Shown one piece after another: positions 36,650 to 45,486 of a DNA stretch of 52,591 nt. A program made the translations under genes and the position numbers. Numbering within the stretch: position 1 is the first letter of the stretch; each line of letters begins with the position of its first letter. Source of the stretch: an uncultured Alsobacter sp. (GTDB taxonomy: Bacteria; Pseudomonadota; Alphaproteobacteria; Rhizobiales; Beijerinckiaceae); contig NZ_CAMFHB010000044.1 in assembly GCF_945952055.1 (NCBI RefSeq), positions 1 to 52,591 on the forward strand, written 5' to 3'. A model generated the notes under the pieces. That model had not been told where the DNA came from, ran no database searches, and saw only the letters and a list, made by a program, of their open reading frames with translations.

Positions 36650-38197
36650 ATGAGCCCACGCAGGAAGACGCCGGCGAAGGCCCCCTCCCGGCCCGTCGTC
36701 GAAGAGGTCGCAGAGGTCGCAGCCGCGGCCGCGCCCCCGACCGGGGACGTCCAGCAGTTCGTCACGTTCGAGGTCAACGGCGAGCATTTCGGGATCAGCC
36801 TGGCCGAAGTGCGCGAAATCATCCGGATGCCCGACATCGTCCAGGTCCCGCTGGCGCCCCCCAGCCTGCGCGGGGTGGCCAACCTGAGGGGCGCGGTGCT
36901 GCCGATCACCAGCCTGCGCAGCGCCTTCGGGGCGCCGCCGCGGGCCGACGACGACACCACCCGCGTCGTGGTCGTCCAGCGCGACGTGATGATGGGGTTC
37001 GTGGTCGACCGGATGGCCAGCGTCATCGACGCCTCGGCGGAGCAGTTCGAGGCCACGGACGCCATCGGCTCGACCATCGCCGCGGACCTCGTCAGCGGCG
37101 TCGTGAAGAACGACGACAAGATCGTGCTCATCCTCGATCTCGGTCGCCTGATCCAGCTGGGAGCCGCCGTGACGGCCTCCGGGACGGATCCGATGGACGA
37201 TGCGGCCACCCGCGCCCTCCCCGAGGGCGAGGCCAACGAGATCCAGCTCGTCAGCTTCGAGGTCGCCGGCGAGGAATACGGCTTCCCGATCGAGGAGGTG
37301 CTGGAGATCGTCCAGTATCCCGACCGCGTCAGCCACGTCCCGAACGCCGCGCCGCACATCGTCGGCATCATGACGCTGCGCGACCGGCTGCTGCCGCTCG
37401 TCTCGCTGCGCGAGATGTTCGGCATGGAGCGGGCCGCCGACGATGCGCCGCGGCGGATCGTCGTCGTCGGGTCCGACCGCAACGCGGACTTCGCGGTCGG
37501 CGTGGTCATGGACACGGTGAAGGCGGTCCTGCGGGTCAACAAGAGCCAGTGCCAGGACATTCCGGCCCTGATCCAGGCCCAGGCGGGCGAGCTGACCTCC
37601 ATCTGCCGCCTCGACGGCGGACGCCTGGTGACGGTCCTGTCGGCCACGCGCATGTTCGACCTGCAGGCCCTGCGCACCGTCGTGGGCCAGGCCACGACGG
37701 CCACCCGCGCGGTCGCCGCGCCGGCGGCCGGCCAGCCGGATCCCGACAGCCAGTTCGTCGTCTTCCGCCTCGCCGAGGAGGAGTATGCGGTGCCGATCGA
37801 GGCGGTGAAGGAAATTGTCCGGGTTCCCGACACGCTCACGGCCGTGCCCATGGCGCCGAGCTTCATGGCCGGGGTGGTGAACCTGCGTGGCTCCGTTCTG
37901 CCGGTCATCGACCAGCGGACCCGCTTCGCCCTGGCGCGCGCCGAGCGCTCGGACAGGCAGCGGATCTTGGTTCTCGTCCTCGACGGGGTCCATGCCGGCT
38001 TCGTGGTGGACCAGGTGAACGAGGTCCTGAAGATCAAGGCGAGCTGCCTGCAGGCGGCCCCTCCCCTGTCGGCGGCCCAGGCCGACGTCATCGGGCAGGT
38101 CGCCAACCTTGCCGACAGCAAACGGATGATCCTGGTCATTAATCCGGATCGCCTGCTGGCCGACGAGCATCGCAGCCAGCTGGCACGGGCCGCCTGA
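36650..38197 (+). CDS. cheW: Triple CheW-domain coupling protein
   Basis: A 515-residue scaffold built of three CheW domains at about 34-172, 197-340 and 366-503, joined by Ala/Pro-rich linkers after a 30-residue flexible head. CheW couples receptors to CheA in hexagonal arrays. The hallmark G-x-x-NLRG reads GVANLRG in domain 1, GIMTLRD in domain 2 and GVVNLRG in domain 3, so the middle domain has lost the Asn and Gly. Ordinary CheW has one domain (~160 residues). The ribosome binding site GAGGAG is good. Nothing suggests a receiver domain, so it is not CheV. Confidence 0.92.
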   Translation: MSPRRKTPAKAPSRPVVEEVAEVAAAAAPPTGDVQQFVTFEVNGEHFGISLAEVREIIRMPDIVQVPLAPPSLRGVANLRGAVLPITSLRSAFGAPPRADDDTTRVVVVQRDVMMGFVVDRMASVIDASAEQFEATDAIGSTIAADLVSGVVKNDDKIVLILDLGRLIQLGAAVTASGTDPMDDAATRALPEGEANEIQLVSFEVAGEEYGFPIEEVLEIVQYPDRVSHVPNAAPHIVGIMTLRDRLLPLVSLREMFGMERAADDAPRRIVVVGSDRNADFAVGVVMDTVKAVLRVNKSQCQDIPALIQAQAGELTSICRLDGGRLVTVLSATRMFDLQALRTVVGQATTATRAVAAPAAGQPDPDSQFVVFRLAEEEYAVPIEAVKEIVRVPDTLTAVPMAPSFMAGVVNLRGSVLPVIDQRTRFALARAERSDRQRILVLVLDGVHAGFVVDQVNEVLKIKASCLQAAPPLSAAQADVIGQVANLADSKRMILVINPDRLLADEHRSQLARAA

Positions 38198-38222
38198 CAC
38201 GACCGCCGGAGACGAGGCCGCC

Positions 38223-39281
38223 ATGCTGCGACTGCTCGTTGTGGACGACTCCGCGCTCATGCGGCGTCATCTGCGCCAGATCTTCGAGGCCGAGGGCGAT
38301 TTCCGCGTGGAGCTCGCCCGGAACGGCGTCGAGGCCCTCCAGAAGGTGCGCGACTTCGAACCCGACGTCGTGACGCTGGACGTCAACATGCCCGAGATGG
38401 ACGGGCTGTCCTGCCTCGAGCAGATGATGGCCGTGCGGCCCACCTCCGTCGTCATGGTGTCGTCCCTGACGGAAGCAGGGGCGGAGGTGACGATGAAGGC
38501 CCTGGAGCTCGGGGCCGTCGACTTCGTCTGCAAGCCGGACGGGACCGTGTCGCTGCACTTCAACCGGGTGCGGCCGGCCCTGGTGGAGAAGGTCCGCACC
38601 GCCGCCCGGGTGAAGCCGCGCCGCGCCAAGGGGCTGCAGCAGCGGCTCGCCCGCCAGCGCACCGCGCGGCCGGCGTCGGCGGCACGAGGGCCCTCTCTCG
38701 GGCTGGCGCCATCGGGCCTCGTCCTCGTCGGCGTTTCGACGGGCGGGCCGCGGACCCTCGAGGAGATCCTGCCCAAGTTCACCGAGACCTTTCCCTGGCC
38801 GGTCCTGGTGGCCCAGCACATGCCCCAGAGCTTCACGGGGGTCTTCGCACGACGGATGGACGCCATCTGCCCGCTCGAGGTCGTCGAGGTCGAGCGATCG
38901 ATGCCGATCCAGCGTGGCCGCATCTACATCGGACGGGGGGATGCCGACCTGGTCGTCGAACGCCGGTTCGGCCGGATCGTGGCGAGCAGCGTCCCGGCGG
39001 ATGCCAGCCTCTGGCACCCCAGCGTCGACCGGCTGGTCGCCACCGCCATGGACATCCTGCCCGCCAGCGCCCTCGTGGGGGTCCAGTTGACGGGCATGGG
39101 CAGCGACGGCGCCACCGCCATGACCGAACTGCATCGCCGGGGCGGTCGGACGGTCGCCGAGAGCGAGGCCACCGCCGTCGTCTTCGGCATGCCGCACGAA
39201 TTGATCCAGCGCGGCGGCGCCAGTCTCGTGCGGCCGTGCGAGGCGATCGCGGGCACCGTCATCGAATGGATCACCAGTTGA
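38223..39281 (+). CDS. cheB: Protein-glutamate methylesterase CheB
   Basis: A 352-residue response-regulator enzyme that removes methyl groups from receptors. The receiver domain (1-120) has the acidic pair DD at 8-9 and phospho-acceptor Asp53 in LDVNMPEMDG. After a basic linker comes the esterase domain with the Ser172-His199-Asp295 triad in GVSTGGP, AQHMPQSF and GMGSDGA. It lies 25 bases after the CheW gene. Its presence with CheR shows that receptor methylation is part of this system. Confidence 0.95.
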   Translation: MLRLLVVDDSALMRRHLRQIFEAEGDFRVELARNGVEALQKVRDFEPDVVTLDVNMPEMDGLSCLEQMMAVRPTSVVMVSSLTEAGAEVTMKALELGAVDFVCKPDGTVSLHFNRVRPALVEKVRTAARVKPRRAKGLQQRLARQRTARPASAARGPSLGLAPSGLVLVGVSTGGPRTLEEILPKFTETFPWPVLVAQHMPQSFTGVFARRMDAICPLEVVEVERSMPIQRGRIYIGRGDADLVVERRFGRIVASSVPADASLWHPSVDRLVATAMDILPASALVGVQLTGMGSDGATAMTELHRRGGRTVAESEATAVVFGMPHELIQRGGASLVRPCEAIAGTVIEWITS

Positions 39282-39431
39282 GCGGGGCGTCCGGACGCAT
39301 CGCGACCTGATGCTGCCGCAGACGCCACCCCGAACCCCCACCAGCAAGCGGGCGACCTGACGCGGTCAGGTGCGGTCCCCGGCCCACAGCAGGACGCAGT
39401 GGTCACCATGAGCGCGCCAGGACCGAAAGTC

Positions 39432-40250
39432 ATGAACGACGACGAGTTCGAGCTCTTCCAGGACTACTTCCGGCGGCGAACGGGGATCCAGTTCGGGGCG
39501 GGCAAGCGCGCCTACATCGAGCGGCGGCTCGACGACCGTCTCGCGAAGACGGGCGAGCCCTCGGTGCGCTCCTACGTCACCTACCTCAAATACGCCGATC
39601 GCGGCGACGAGATGCAGTCCCTCGTCAACGCGATGACCGTGAACGAGACCTATTTCAACCGCGAGACCTACCAGTTCAACATCCTGGTGAAGGCGATCCT
39701 GCCCGAACTGACGACGGAGAGGCCCGACAGGCCGCTGTCGATCTGGTGCGTGCCCTGCTCGACGGGCGAGGAGCCCTTCTCCATCGCCATCTGGCTCCTG
39801 GAGAACTGGCCCAGCGTCGACCGGCACCACATCGACATCCTGGGCTCCGACATCGACAGCGCCGTGCTCGCGACCGCACGACGCGGCGAGTACGACAGCC
39901 GCTCGCTGCAGCATCTCTCGCCGCGCCTGCGCGAGAAATACTTCCGCCCGGCCGGTCCCGGCCGCTGGCGCGTGATCGACGCCCTGCTGCGCTCGGTGGA
40001 CTTCTCCAGCGTCAACCTCACCGACGCCGGCCAGATGAAACAGCACGGGGAGCACGACGTCGTGTTCTGCCGCAACGTACTCATCTACTTCGACGACGAG
40101 TCCCGCCGCATCGCGGCCGAGCGGCTCTACGAAGCCCTGCGGCCGGGCGGCTTCCTGTGCCTCGGCCACTCGGAGTCGATGGACCGGATCTCGCGCCTCT
40201 TCAAGGTCCGCCGGTTCGCCGACGGCGTCGTCTACCAGAAGCCGGTCTGA
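39432..40250 (+). CDS. cheR: Chemotaxis methyltransferase CheR
   Basis: An S-adenosylmethionine-dependent receptor methyltransferase (272 residues from this start). The N-terminal helical domain (DEFELFQDYFRRRTGIQF) precedes NAMTVNETYFNRE, the SAM loop CVPCSTGEEPFSIAIWLL, and FCRNVLIYFDD with GHSES near the end. There are no TPR repeats. The ATG at 39432 has AGGA nine bases upstream; ATG 39408 or GTG 39399 would add 8 or 11 residues and cannot be excluded. It is separated from cheB by 150 bases, the largest gap in the operon. Confidence 0.93.
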   Translation: MNDDEFELFQDYFRRRTGIQFGAGKRAYIERRLDDRLAKTGEPSVRSYVTYLKYADRGDEMQSLVNAMTVNETYFNRETYQFNILVKAILPELTTERPDRPLSIWCVPCSTGEEPFSIAIWLLENWPSVDRHHIDILGSDIDSAVLATARRGEYDSRSLQHLSPRLREKYFRPAGPGRWRVIDALLRSVDFSSVNLTDAGQMKQHGEHDVVFCRNVLIYFDDESRRIAAERLYEALRPGGFLCLGHSESMDRISRLFKVRRFADGVVYQKPV

Positions 40251-40267
40251 CGGAAAGGAGCACGCCC

Positions 40268-42325
40268 GTGAGCACCGAAGACAGCGACCTCCTGCGCGCC
40301 TTCGTCCTGGAATCCCGCGACCTGATCGCGGACGCCTCCGAGAGCCTGCTCAGCCTCGAGCGCGAGCCCGTGAACCGGCAGGCGATGCAGCGGCTGTTTC
40401 GCGCCATGCACACGCTGAAGGGCGCATCCGGCCTGTTCGACATGGCGCCCTACACGCGCCTCCTGCACCACGCCGAGGATCTCCTGTCGGGCCTCGAGGC
40501 GCGCGGCGAGCAGCTGGCGCCCGACATCGCCACCACCTTGCTGGAATGCCTCGACGCCGCCTCGGGCTGGACCGACGGGCTCGAGGCACGGGGAGCCCTC
40601 CCCGCGGACGCGGAAGGGCTGGCGGCCGCCCTGCTGAGCCGCCTCGCCGCGCCGACGAGCAAGGCCGCCGTGGCGCGCGAGGCGGGATCGGCTCCTGCCG
40701 GCCGCGAACCGGCCTGGGTGCGGGACCTCGACCCGGCCTCGCGGCTCGCCATGGAGACGGCCGCGGCGGGGCGCCCCCTCCACTGCATCACCTACCGGCC
40801 GGACGAGAACGCGTTCTTCCGAGGCGAGGATCCGCTGCGCCTCGTCCTGCAGGTCCCCGACCTCCTGCACGTCAAGGCCGTCACCGACGAGCCATGGCCG
40901 GAGCTCTCGGCCCTCGACCCGTTCCAGTGCCGCCTCGTGTTCCAGGCCGTGAGCGCCGCGGACGCGGGGGACCTGGAGCACCACTTCCGCTACGTCGTCG
41001 ACCAGATCGCCTGGCATTCGACCGGCGGGCCGGGCTCGCCCGTGGCCGAGGAGGGTCCGGTCGCGGAGCTCCTCGATCCCGCCGCAGCGGACGGCTCCGC
41101 AGCGACGAACGACGGCGCGAAGGCGGCTCCCGATACGCGCCAGGCCCGGGCCCCGGTGTCGATGCTGCGGGTGGAGCAGGGTCGCGTCGATCTGCTCATG
41201 AACCTCGTGGGCGAGATCGTGGTGATCAAGAACAGCATCCCCTACCTCGCCCGGCGCATCGAGCACGGCGAGGCGACGCCGCGCCAGCTCGCCCGCGAGC
41301 TGCGGGAGCGCGAGGCCCAGTTGCACCGCGTCGCGGAGGACCTGCAGGCCGCGATCATGGCGGTTCGCATGATGCCGATGTCCACGGTGTTCCAGCGCTT
41401 CCCCAGGCTGGTGCGCGACACCGCGCAGCGGCTCGGCAAGGCGGTGGAGCTGATCGTCGACGGCGAGACGATCGAGGCCGACAAGAACGTCGTCGAGGGC
41501 CTCGCCGAGCCCCTCATCCACATGGTCCGCAACAGCCTCGACCATGGGCTGGAGCCCCCGGCGGAACGCGTCGCCGCCGGCAAGCCGGCCGCGGGCCGGC
41601 TGTGGCTGAGCGCACGGCAGGACAACGAGAGCATCATCGTCACGCTGCGCGACGACGGCCGGGGCATCGACCCGGACCGCGTGCGGGCGCGGGCCGTCGA
41701 GCGGGGGATCCTGGCACCCGACCAGGCCTTGGCCCTGTCGGAGGCCGACGCGGTCCAGCTCGTCTTCGCGCCCGGCTTCTCGACCGCCGAGGCCGTCTCG
41801 GACCTGTCCGGTCGCGGCGTCGGCATGGATGCGGTCCGCACCTCGGTGGAGCGGATGGGCGGCCATGTCGCCCTGCGCAGCGCCAAGGGCGCGGGATCGA
41901 CCGTCACCCTCACGCTGCCGCTCTCGATGGCCATGTCGCAGATCGTCATCGTGGAGGCGGGCGGAGGCCAGATCTTCGGGGTTCCAATGGGTCTCGTCGC
42001 CGAGACGCTGAAGATCCCGGTGGGCAGCCTGAAGACGATCCAGGGCCGCGAAGCCTTCGTGCTGCGCGACGAGGTGGTGCCGTTGCGTCATCTGAACGCG
42101 ATCATGGACCTGCCGGCCAAGGCGAACGCCGCGGATCGCTCGATCCTGGTCATCCGGACAGGGACCGAGCTGGTGGGCCTCGCCGTCGACCGCATCTGCG
42201 ACAGCATGAAAACCATCGTGAAGCCGATGGAAGGGCCGCTCGCGATCATCCGGGGGTTCGTCGGAACCACCCTGCTCGGCGACGGCCGCGTCCTTTTCGT
42301 CATCGACCCGCGGGAGCTGATGTGA
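40268..42325 (+). CDS. cheA: Chemotaxis histidine kinase CheA
   Basis: A 685-residue kinase. The Hpt domain carries His48 in AMHTLKGASG. A second domain at ~165-250 (LHCITYRPDENAFFRGEDPL) looks like a P2-type regulator-docking module. The dimerisation helices begin at SMLRVEQGRVDLLMNLVGEI (298-317). The ATPase shows HMVRNSLDHGLE (N box), DDGRGID (G1) and LSGRGVGMDAV (G2), and a CheW-like regulatory domain (from ~555) ends the chain. The start is GTG with AAAGGAG seven bases before it. Its last base overlaps the next start. There is no receiver domain, so the separate CheY is the likely target. Confidence 0.95.
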   Translation: MSTEDSDLLRAFVLESRDLIADASESLLSLEREPVNRQAMQRLFRAMHTLKGASGLFDMAPYTRLLHHAEDLLSGLEARGEQLAPDIATTLLECLDAASGWTDGLEARGALPADAEGLAAALLSRLAAPTSKAAVAREAGSAPAGREPAWVRDLDPASRLAMETAAAGRPLHCITYRPDENAFFRGEDPLRLVLQVPDLLHVKAVTDEPWPELSALDPFQCRLVFQAVSAADAGDLEHHFRYVVDQIAWHSTGGPGSPVAEEGPVAELLDPAAADGSAATNDGAKAAPDTRQARAPVSMLRVEQGRVDLLMNLVGEIVVIKNSIPYLARRIEHGEATPRQLARELREREAQLHRVAEDLQAAIMAVRMMPMSTVFQRFPRLVRDTAQRLGKAVELIVDGETIEADKNVVEGLAEPLIHMVRNSLDHGLEPPAERVAAGKPAAGRLWLSARQDNESIIVTLRDDGRGIDPDRVRARAVERGILAPDQALALSEADAVQLVFAPGFSTAEAVSDLSGRGVGMDAVRTSVERMGGHVALRSAKGAGSTVTLTLPLSMAMSQIVIVEAGGGQIFGVPMGLVAETLKIPVGSLKTIQGREAFVLRDEVVPLRHLNAIMDLPAKANAADRSILVIRTGTELVGLAVDRICDSMKTIVKPMEGPLAIIRGFVGTTLLGDGRVLFVIDPRELM

Positions 42326-42627
42326 TGCCGATCGCCTACAGCCCGGGCCTCGCCCGGTTCGAGGACGTCTGCGGACCGGAGGAGGCCGAGGCCTTCCTCG
42401 ACTGGGTCCGATCCGACCCGCGACCGCGCGTCGACCTGTCGCCCGGCGCGAGCCCCCATGCAGCCCTGCTGCAGGTGCTCCTCGCGGCACGGCCCGATCT
42501 GGCCACCCCGCCCGACGACCCCTTCCTCGCCGCCATCCTGGCAGACCTTCCGGTCAGCCCAGACCCCGACGGCAGCGCCGCCGCCCCGCCCCCATCGCCA
42601 ACCTCGAACCGAGCCCTCGTGTCATGA
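42325..42627 (+). CDS. Small chemosensory-operon protein, STAS-like (100 aa)
   Basis: A 100-residue protein whose ATG shares a base with the cheA stop and whose stop overlaps the cheY ATG by four bases, so it is translated with both. A short head (FEDVCGPEEAEAFLDWVRSD) leads to VDLSPGASPHAALLQVLLAA, a strand-turn-helix reminiscent of the Asp/Ser loop of STAS anti-anti-sigma proteins, then DDPFLAAILADLP and a Pro-rich tail. The fold assignment is my inference and weak. Tight coupling to cheA and cheY argues for a direct part in signalling. Confidence 0.75.
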   Translation: MPIAYSPGLARFEDVCGPEEAEAFLDWVRSDPRPRVDLSPGASPHAALLQVLLAARPDLATPPDDPFLAAILADLPVSPDPDGSAAAPPPSPTSNRALVS

Positions 42628-42995
42628 AATCAGTCTTCCTCGTGGACGACAGCCCCACGATCCTCGCCTCGCTGTCCGCCATCCTGTCGCGTGCCGGCGT
42701 CCCGGTCGAAAAGGCGGGAACGGGCGAAGAGGCCCTGTCCGCCTTCAAGGCCGGCAAGACCCCGCTGCGCATGATCGTGACCGACTACCACATGCCGGGG
42801 ATGAACGGGGTCGAGCTCGTGCGGGAGGCTCGGCGCATCCCGGCGCTGCGCTTCGTGCCGATCCTGCTGCTCACGACCGAGTCGGAGCAGGCCCGCCGCG
42901 ACGAGGCCCGGCAGGCCGGCGCCACGGGCTGGCTGGTGAAGCCGGTTGATGCCGGGAAATTCCTGTCGGTGCTCAACCAGGTCGCACCGGCCTGA
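42624..42995 (+). CDS. cheY: Single-domain response regulator CheY
   Basis: A stand-alone receiver (123 residues). The acidic pair is Asp8-Asp9, the phospho-acceptor Asp54 in [12 protein letters not shown], the switch Thr84 in LLLTTES, and Lys106 in WLVKPVD. The residue three before the Lys is Trp103, where E. coli CheY has Tyr106, the aromatic that reports activation. There is no output domain, so it must act by binding a partner. The start overlaps the preceding gene by four bases. Confidence 0.94.
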   Translation: MKSVFLVDDSPTILASLSAILSRAGVPVEKAGTGEEALSAFKAGKTPLRMIVTDYHMPGMNGVELVREARRIPALRFVPILLLTTESEQARRDEARQAGATGWLVKPVDAGKFLSVLNQVAPA

Positions 42996-43030
42996 GGGCT
43001 CAACGGCGCAAAGCAGACGGAGAGACGAAG

Positions 43031-44410
43031 GTGAGCGAGGCGCTTTCGAAACGAGACGTCCTGCCGCGACCGCGGTGGGGTGCCGCCACGGGCATGGCGT
43101 CCAGGGACCTGGTTGTCGCCGGCCTGGCGGCGGCGCTCGTCCTGGCCACGTTGCGGCTCGCCGCCTTCGCCGGGATCTCCGGCCCTGCCGTCGACCTGGT
43201 GGTCAGCATGATGGCGGCCCTGCTCGTGTTCGCGCCGTTGCGGGCTTTCGACGGCGTCCCGGGGACGATCCGGGAGCCTTCGCCGGCGCCGACCGCCGAC
43301 GCCGGCCCGCCGCCACAACAGACCGTCCTTTCGGACGACCTCGCAGGCGCCGGCATCGTCCCGACGGACGAACCGGAAGAACCGGCACCCATGGACCTGG
43401 AGATGCAGGCCGCCCCAGAGGCGCCGGTCAGCCAGCGCGCGCAGGACGTGGCGGCTGAACTGCTGGCCTATGGCGAGGTCACGGATCTGCTGGGCGCCCA
43501 GATCGACGCGGCGGTCGAGGAGACCGCCACCTCCGCCCTGACGACGATCACCAACCTGCAGGCCCTCGACACCGCGATCGAGACGCTGCTGCGCGACGTG
43601 CGGTCGGCGCAAGAGGTTTCCCACCGCACCATCACGCGCGGACAGGAGGCCGTCAGCGCGAACGCGGCGCTCGTCTCCAGCCTGCGCGACACGATCCTGG
43701 CCTCGCTGGAGGATGCCAGCCAGGACCGCAGGACCTACGAGGAGATCGCCGAGCAGGCCAACGTCTTCGGCACGGCGCTCGACTCGATCGCGCACATCGC
43801 GCGGCAGACGCGGTTTCTCGCCCTGAACGCCACGATCGAGGCGGTTCGGGCCGGCGGCGCCGGCCAGGGCTTCGTCGTGATCGCCGCCGAGATCCGCAAC
43901 CTCGCCGACGCGGCGGGAACGACGTCCGACGAGGTTCGCCTGGGTCTGCAGAAACTGCGCGAGACGACCAGCCGCCGGATGAAGCAGAAGCTCGACGCCG
44001 TCGACGAGATCAGCCTGCTCGACGACGTGGAGGCCCACTCCAGGGCCGCGGTCGCCGGGTACGAGGACCTGTCTCGCCACCAAAGCGAAACGCTGTCGAT
44101 GGTGCAGCACGTCACCGAGGAGGCGGCGACGCACCTCGTGGCCGTGATGGCCGAAACGCAGGTCCAGGACATCGTCCGCCAGCGGCTCGGCAACGCCAAG
44201 ACGGGCCTGCAGCGGCTCGGAGGCCACGCCGCCGCGCTCGCGGACGGGCTTCTGGACGACGCCCTGCCGCTCGAGAGCGTGCAGGCGTCCGTCCTCGACA
44301 CGATGCGCGCCAACTACGTGATGAAGAGCGAGCACGACGTCCACACCCGCCGGGGCGCCGCGGCGCCGTCGGCCCAGGCCGACGGGTTGCCGGCGATCGA
44401 GCTGTTTTGA
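43031..44410 (+). CDS. Membrane MCP-like protein with CheZ-like motif
   Basis: A 459-residue protein with two membrane helices (~26-46 and 54-70) joined by a loop too short for a sensor domain, then a Pro/Glu-rich linker (78-135) and a compact MCP-type coiled coil. The tip [17 protein letters not shown] (259-275) diverges from the receptor consensus, and DEVR becomes AEIR. Near the C-terminus [15 protein letters not shown] contains D380-x-x-x-Q384, matching the catalytic D-x-x-x-Q helix of CheZ phosphatase (DLTGQ). No cheZ or cheC is present otherwise. Start GTG after a weak purine stretch, 35 bases after cheY. Confidence 0.85.
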   Translation: MSEALSKRDVLPRPRWGAATGMASRDLVVAGLAAALVLATLRLAAFAGISGPAVDLVVSMMAALLVFAPLRAFDGVPGTIREPSPAPTADAGPPPQQTVLSDDLAGAGIVPTDEPEEPAPMDLEMQAAPEAPVSQRAQDVAAELLAYGEVTDLLGAQIDAAVEETATSALTTITNLQALDTAIETLLRDVRSAQEVSHRTITRGQEAVSANAALVSSLRDTILASLEDASQDRRTYEEIAEQANVFGTALDSIAHIARQTRFLALNATIEAVRAGGAGQGFVVIAAEIRNLADAAGTTSDEVRLGLQKLRETTSRRMKQKLDAVDEISLLDDVEAHSRAAVAGYEDLSRHQSETLSMVQHVTEEAATHLVAVMAETQVQDIVRQRLGNAKTGLQRLGGHAAALADGLLDDALPLESVQASVLDTMRANYVMKSEHDVHTRRGAAAPSAQADGLPAIELF

Positions 44411-44483
44411 GGACGGACCAGCGAACAAGATTGCTGTACGAGACCGGGACTTCCGCTGCCCAATCTCCGCGATCACCTGCCCC

Positions 44484-44586
44484 ACTCAGCCGTCCTGCCC
44501 GGGCTTGGCCCGGGCATCCACGACTTTGCCTGGGCCGTTCTCAGTCGTGGATGGCCGGGCCAAGCCCGGCCACGACGCGGAGAGGG
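44484..44586. repeat. Nested palindromic repeat, copy E
   Basis: The left hairpin is TGCCCGGGC-TTG-GCCCGGGCA and the right is TGGCCGGGC-CAA-GCCCGGCCA. The central stem is shortened (CACGACT...AGTCGTG). It lies between the converging last chemosensory gene and the UPF0114 gene. Confidence 0.85.
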
Positions 44587-44665
44587 ATGCGCAACCGGGA
44601 CAAACTGATGACAGCGTGGCCGGTCAGGGTGCTGCCTGCTGCGGAATGGGCCGTCGAGTCCCCCC

Positions 44666-45235
44666 TCAGTGCTCGCCCTTGCTCAAGGCCACCGTGCCCA
44701 GCGCCAGGCGGTCCACATAGGCGATGCCGATGGCCGACAGGATGAAGACCGTGTGGATGATCGTCTGCCAGAGAATGCCGGCCTCGGTGTAGGTGGCGTT
44801 GGCCGAACCGAGGTTGCCCGCCTCGATGAAGGTGCGCAGCAGGTGGATGGACGAGATGCCGATGATGGCCATCGCCAGCTTGATCTTCAGCACGCTGGCG
44901 TTGACGTGGCTCAGCCACTCGGGCTGGTCCGGATGGCCTGTGAGGCGCAGGCGGGAGACGAAGGTCTCGTAGCCGCCCACGATGACCATGACGAGCAGGT
45001 TGGAGATCATCACCACGTCGATGAGGCCCAGCACGATGAGCATGATCTGCTGCTCGGAGAAGGTCGCCGCCTCGGTGACGAGGTGAATGAGCTCCTTCAT
45101 GAATTTGAACACGTAGACGCACTGGGCGAGGATGAGGCCCAGATACAGGGGCAGCTGCAGCCAGCGCGATCCGAAGATCAGGGCGGGAAGCGGCTTCAGC
45201 GGCTGGTAGCCGCTCGGCTTCGTGGGGGACGTCAT
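44666..45235 (-). CDS. UPF0114 membrane protein (YqhA-like)
   Basis: A 189-residue integral membrane protein with three to four helices: [58 protein letters not shown] and [20 protein letters not shown]. The family signature [20 protein letters not shown] is clear. Its function is not established; E. coli YqhA is a relative. It diverges from topA across 251 bases and converges with the chemosensory operon. Confidence 0.9.
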   Translation of the reverse strand: MTSPTKPSGYQPLKPLPALIFGSRWLQLPLYLGLILAQCVYVFKFMKELIHLVTEAATFSEQQIMLIVLGLIDVVMISNLLVMVIVGGYETFVSRLRLTGHPDQPEWLSHVNASVLKIKLAMAIIGISSIHLLRTFIEAGNLGSANATYTEAGILWQTIIHTVFILSAIGIAYVDRLALGTVALSKGEH

Positions 45236-45310
45236 GGGCGGGGGAGGCTCCTGGTCGAAAGGTCTGGGCGCCCCCTCACATAGGCGCTCGCCGCGGCCAC
45301 GCCAGAGGTC

Positions 45311-45338
45311 GTGCGCGCGTGCTTACGTGTGCGCGCGC
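45311..45338. other. Alternating purine-pyrimidine tract between UPF0114 and topA genes
   Basis: GTGCGCGCGTGC (45311-45322) and ACGTGTGCGCGCGC (45325-45338) alternate purine and pyrimidine with one two-base interruption. Such tracts can adopt Z-DNA under negative supercoiling. It lies ~150 bases upstream of topA. Confidence 0.55.
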
Positions 45339-45486
45339 CTTGGCATCGTCCCGCCCCTCCCCCATTTGACAGGCGCTTTCACCTGAACCACTTTCGCGGC
45401 GCGTCGCAGGGGGCGACCGTCGCGGCCCGACCCTCTCCAGAAAATTTCCAACCGGCCGGTACGCCCGCGCCGAGGATCGTTGCCGT

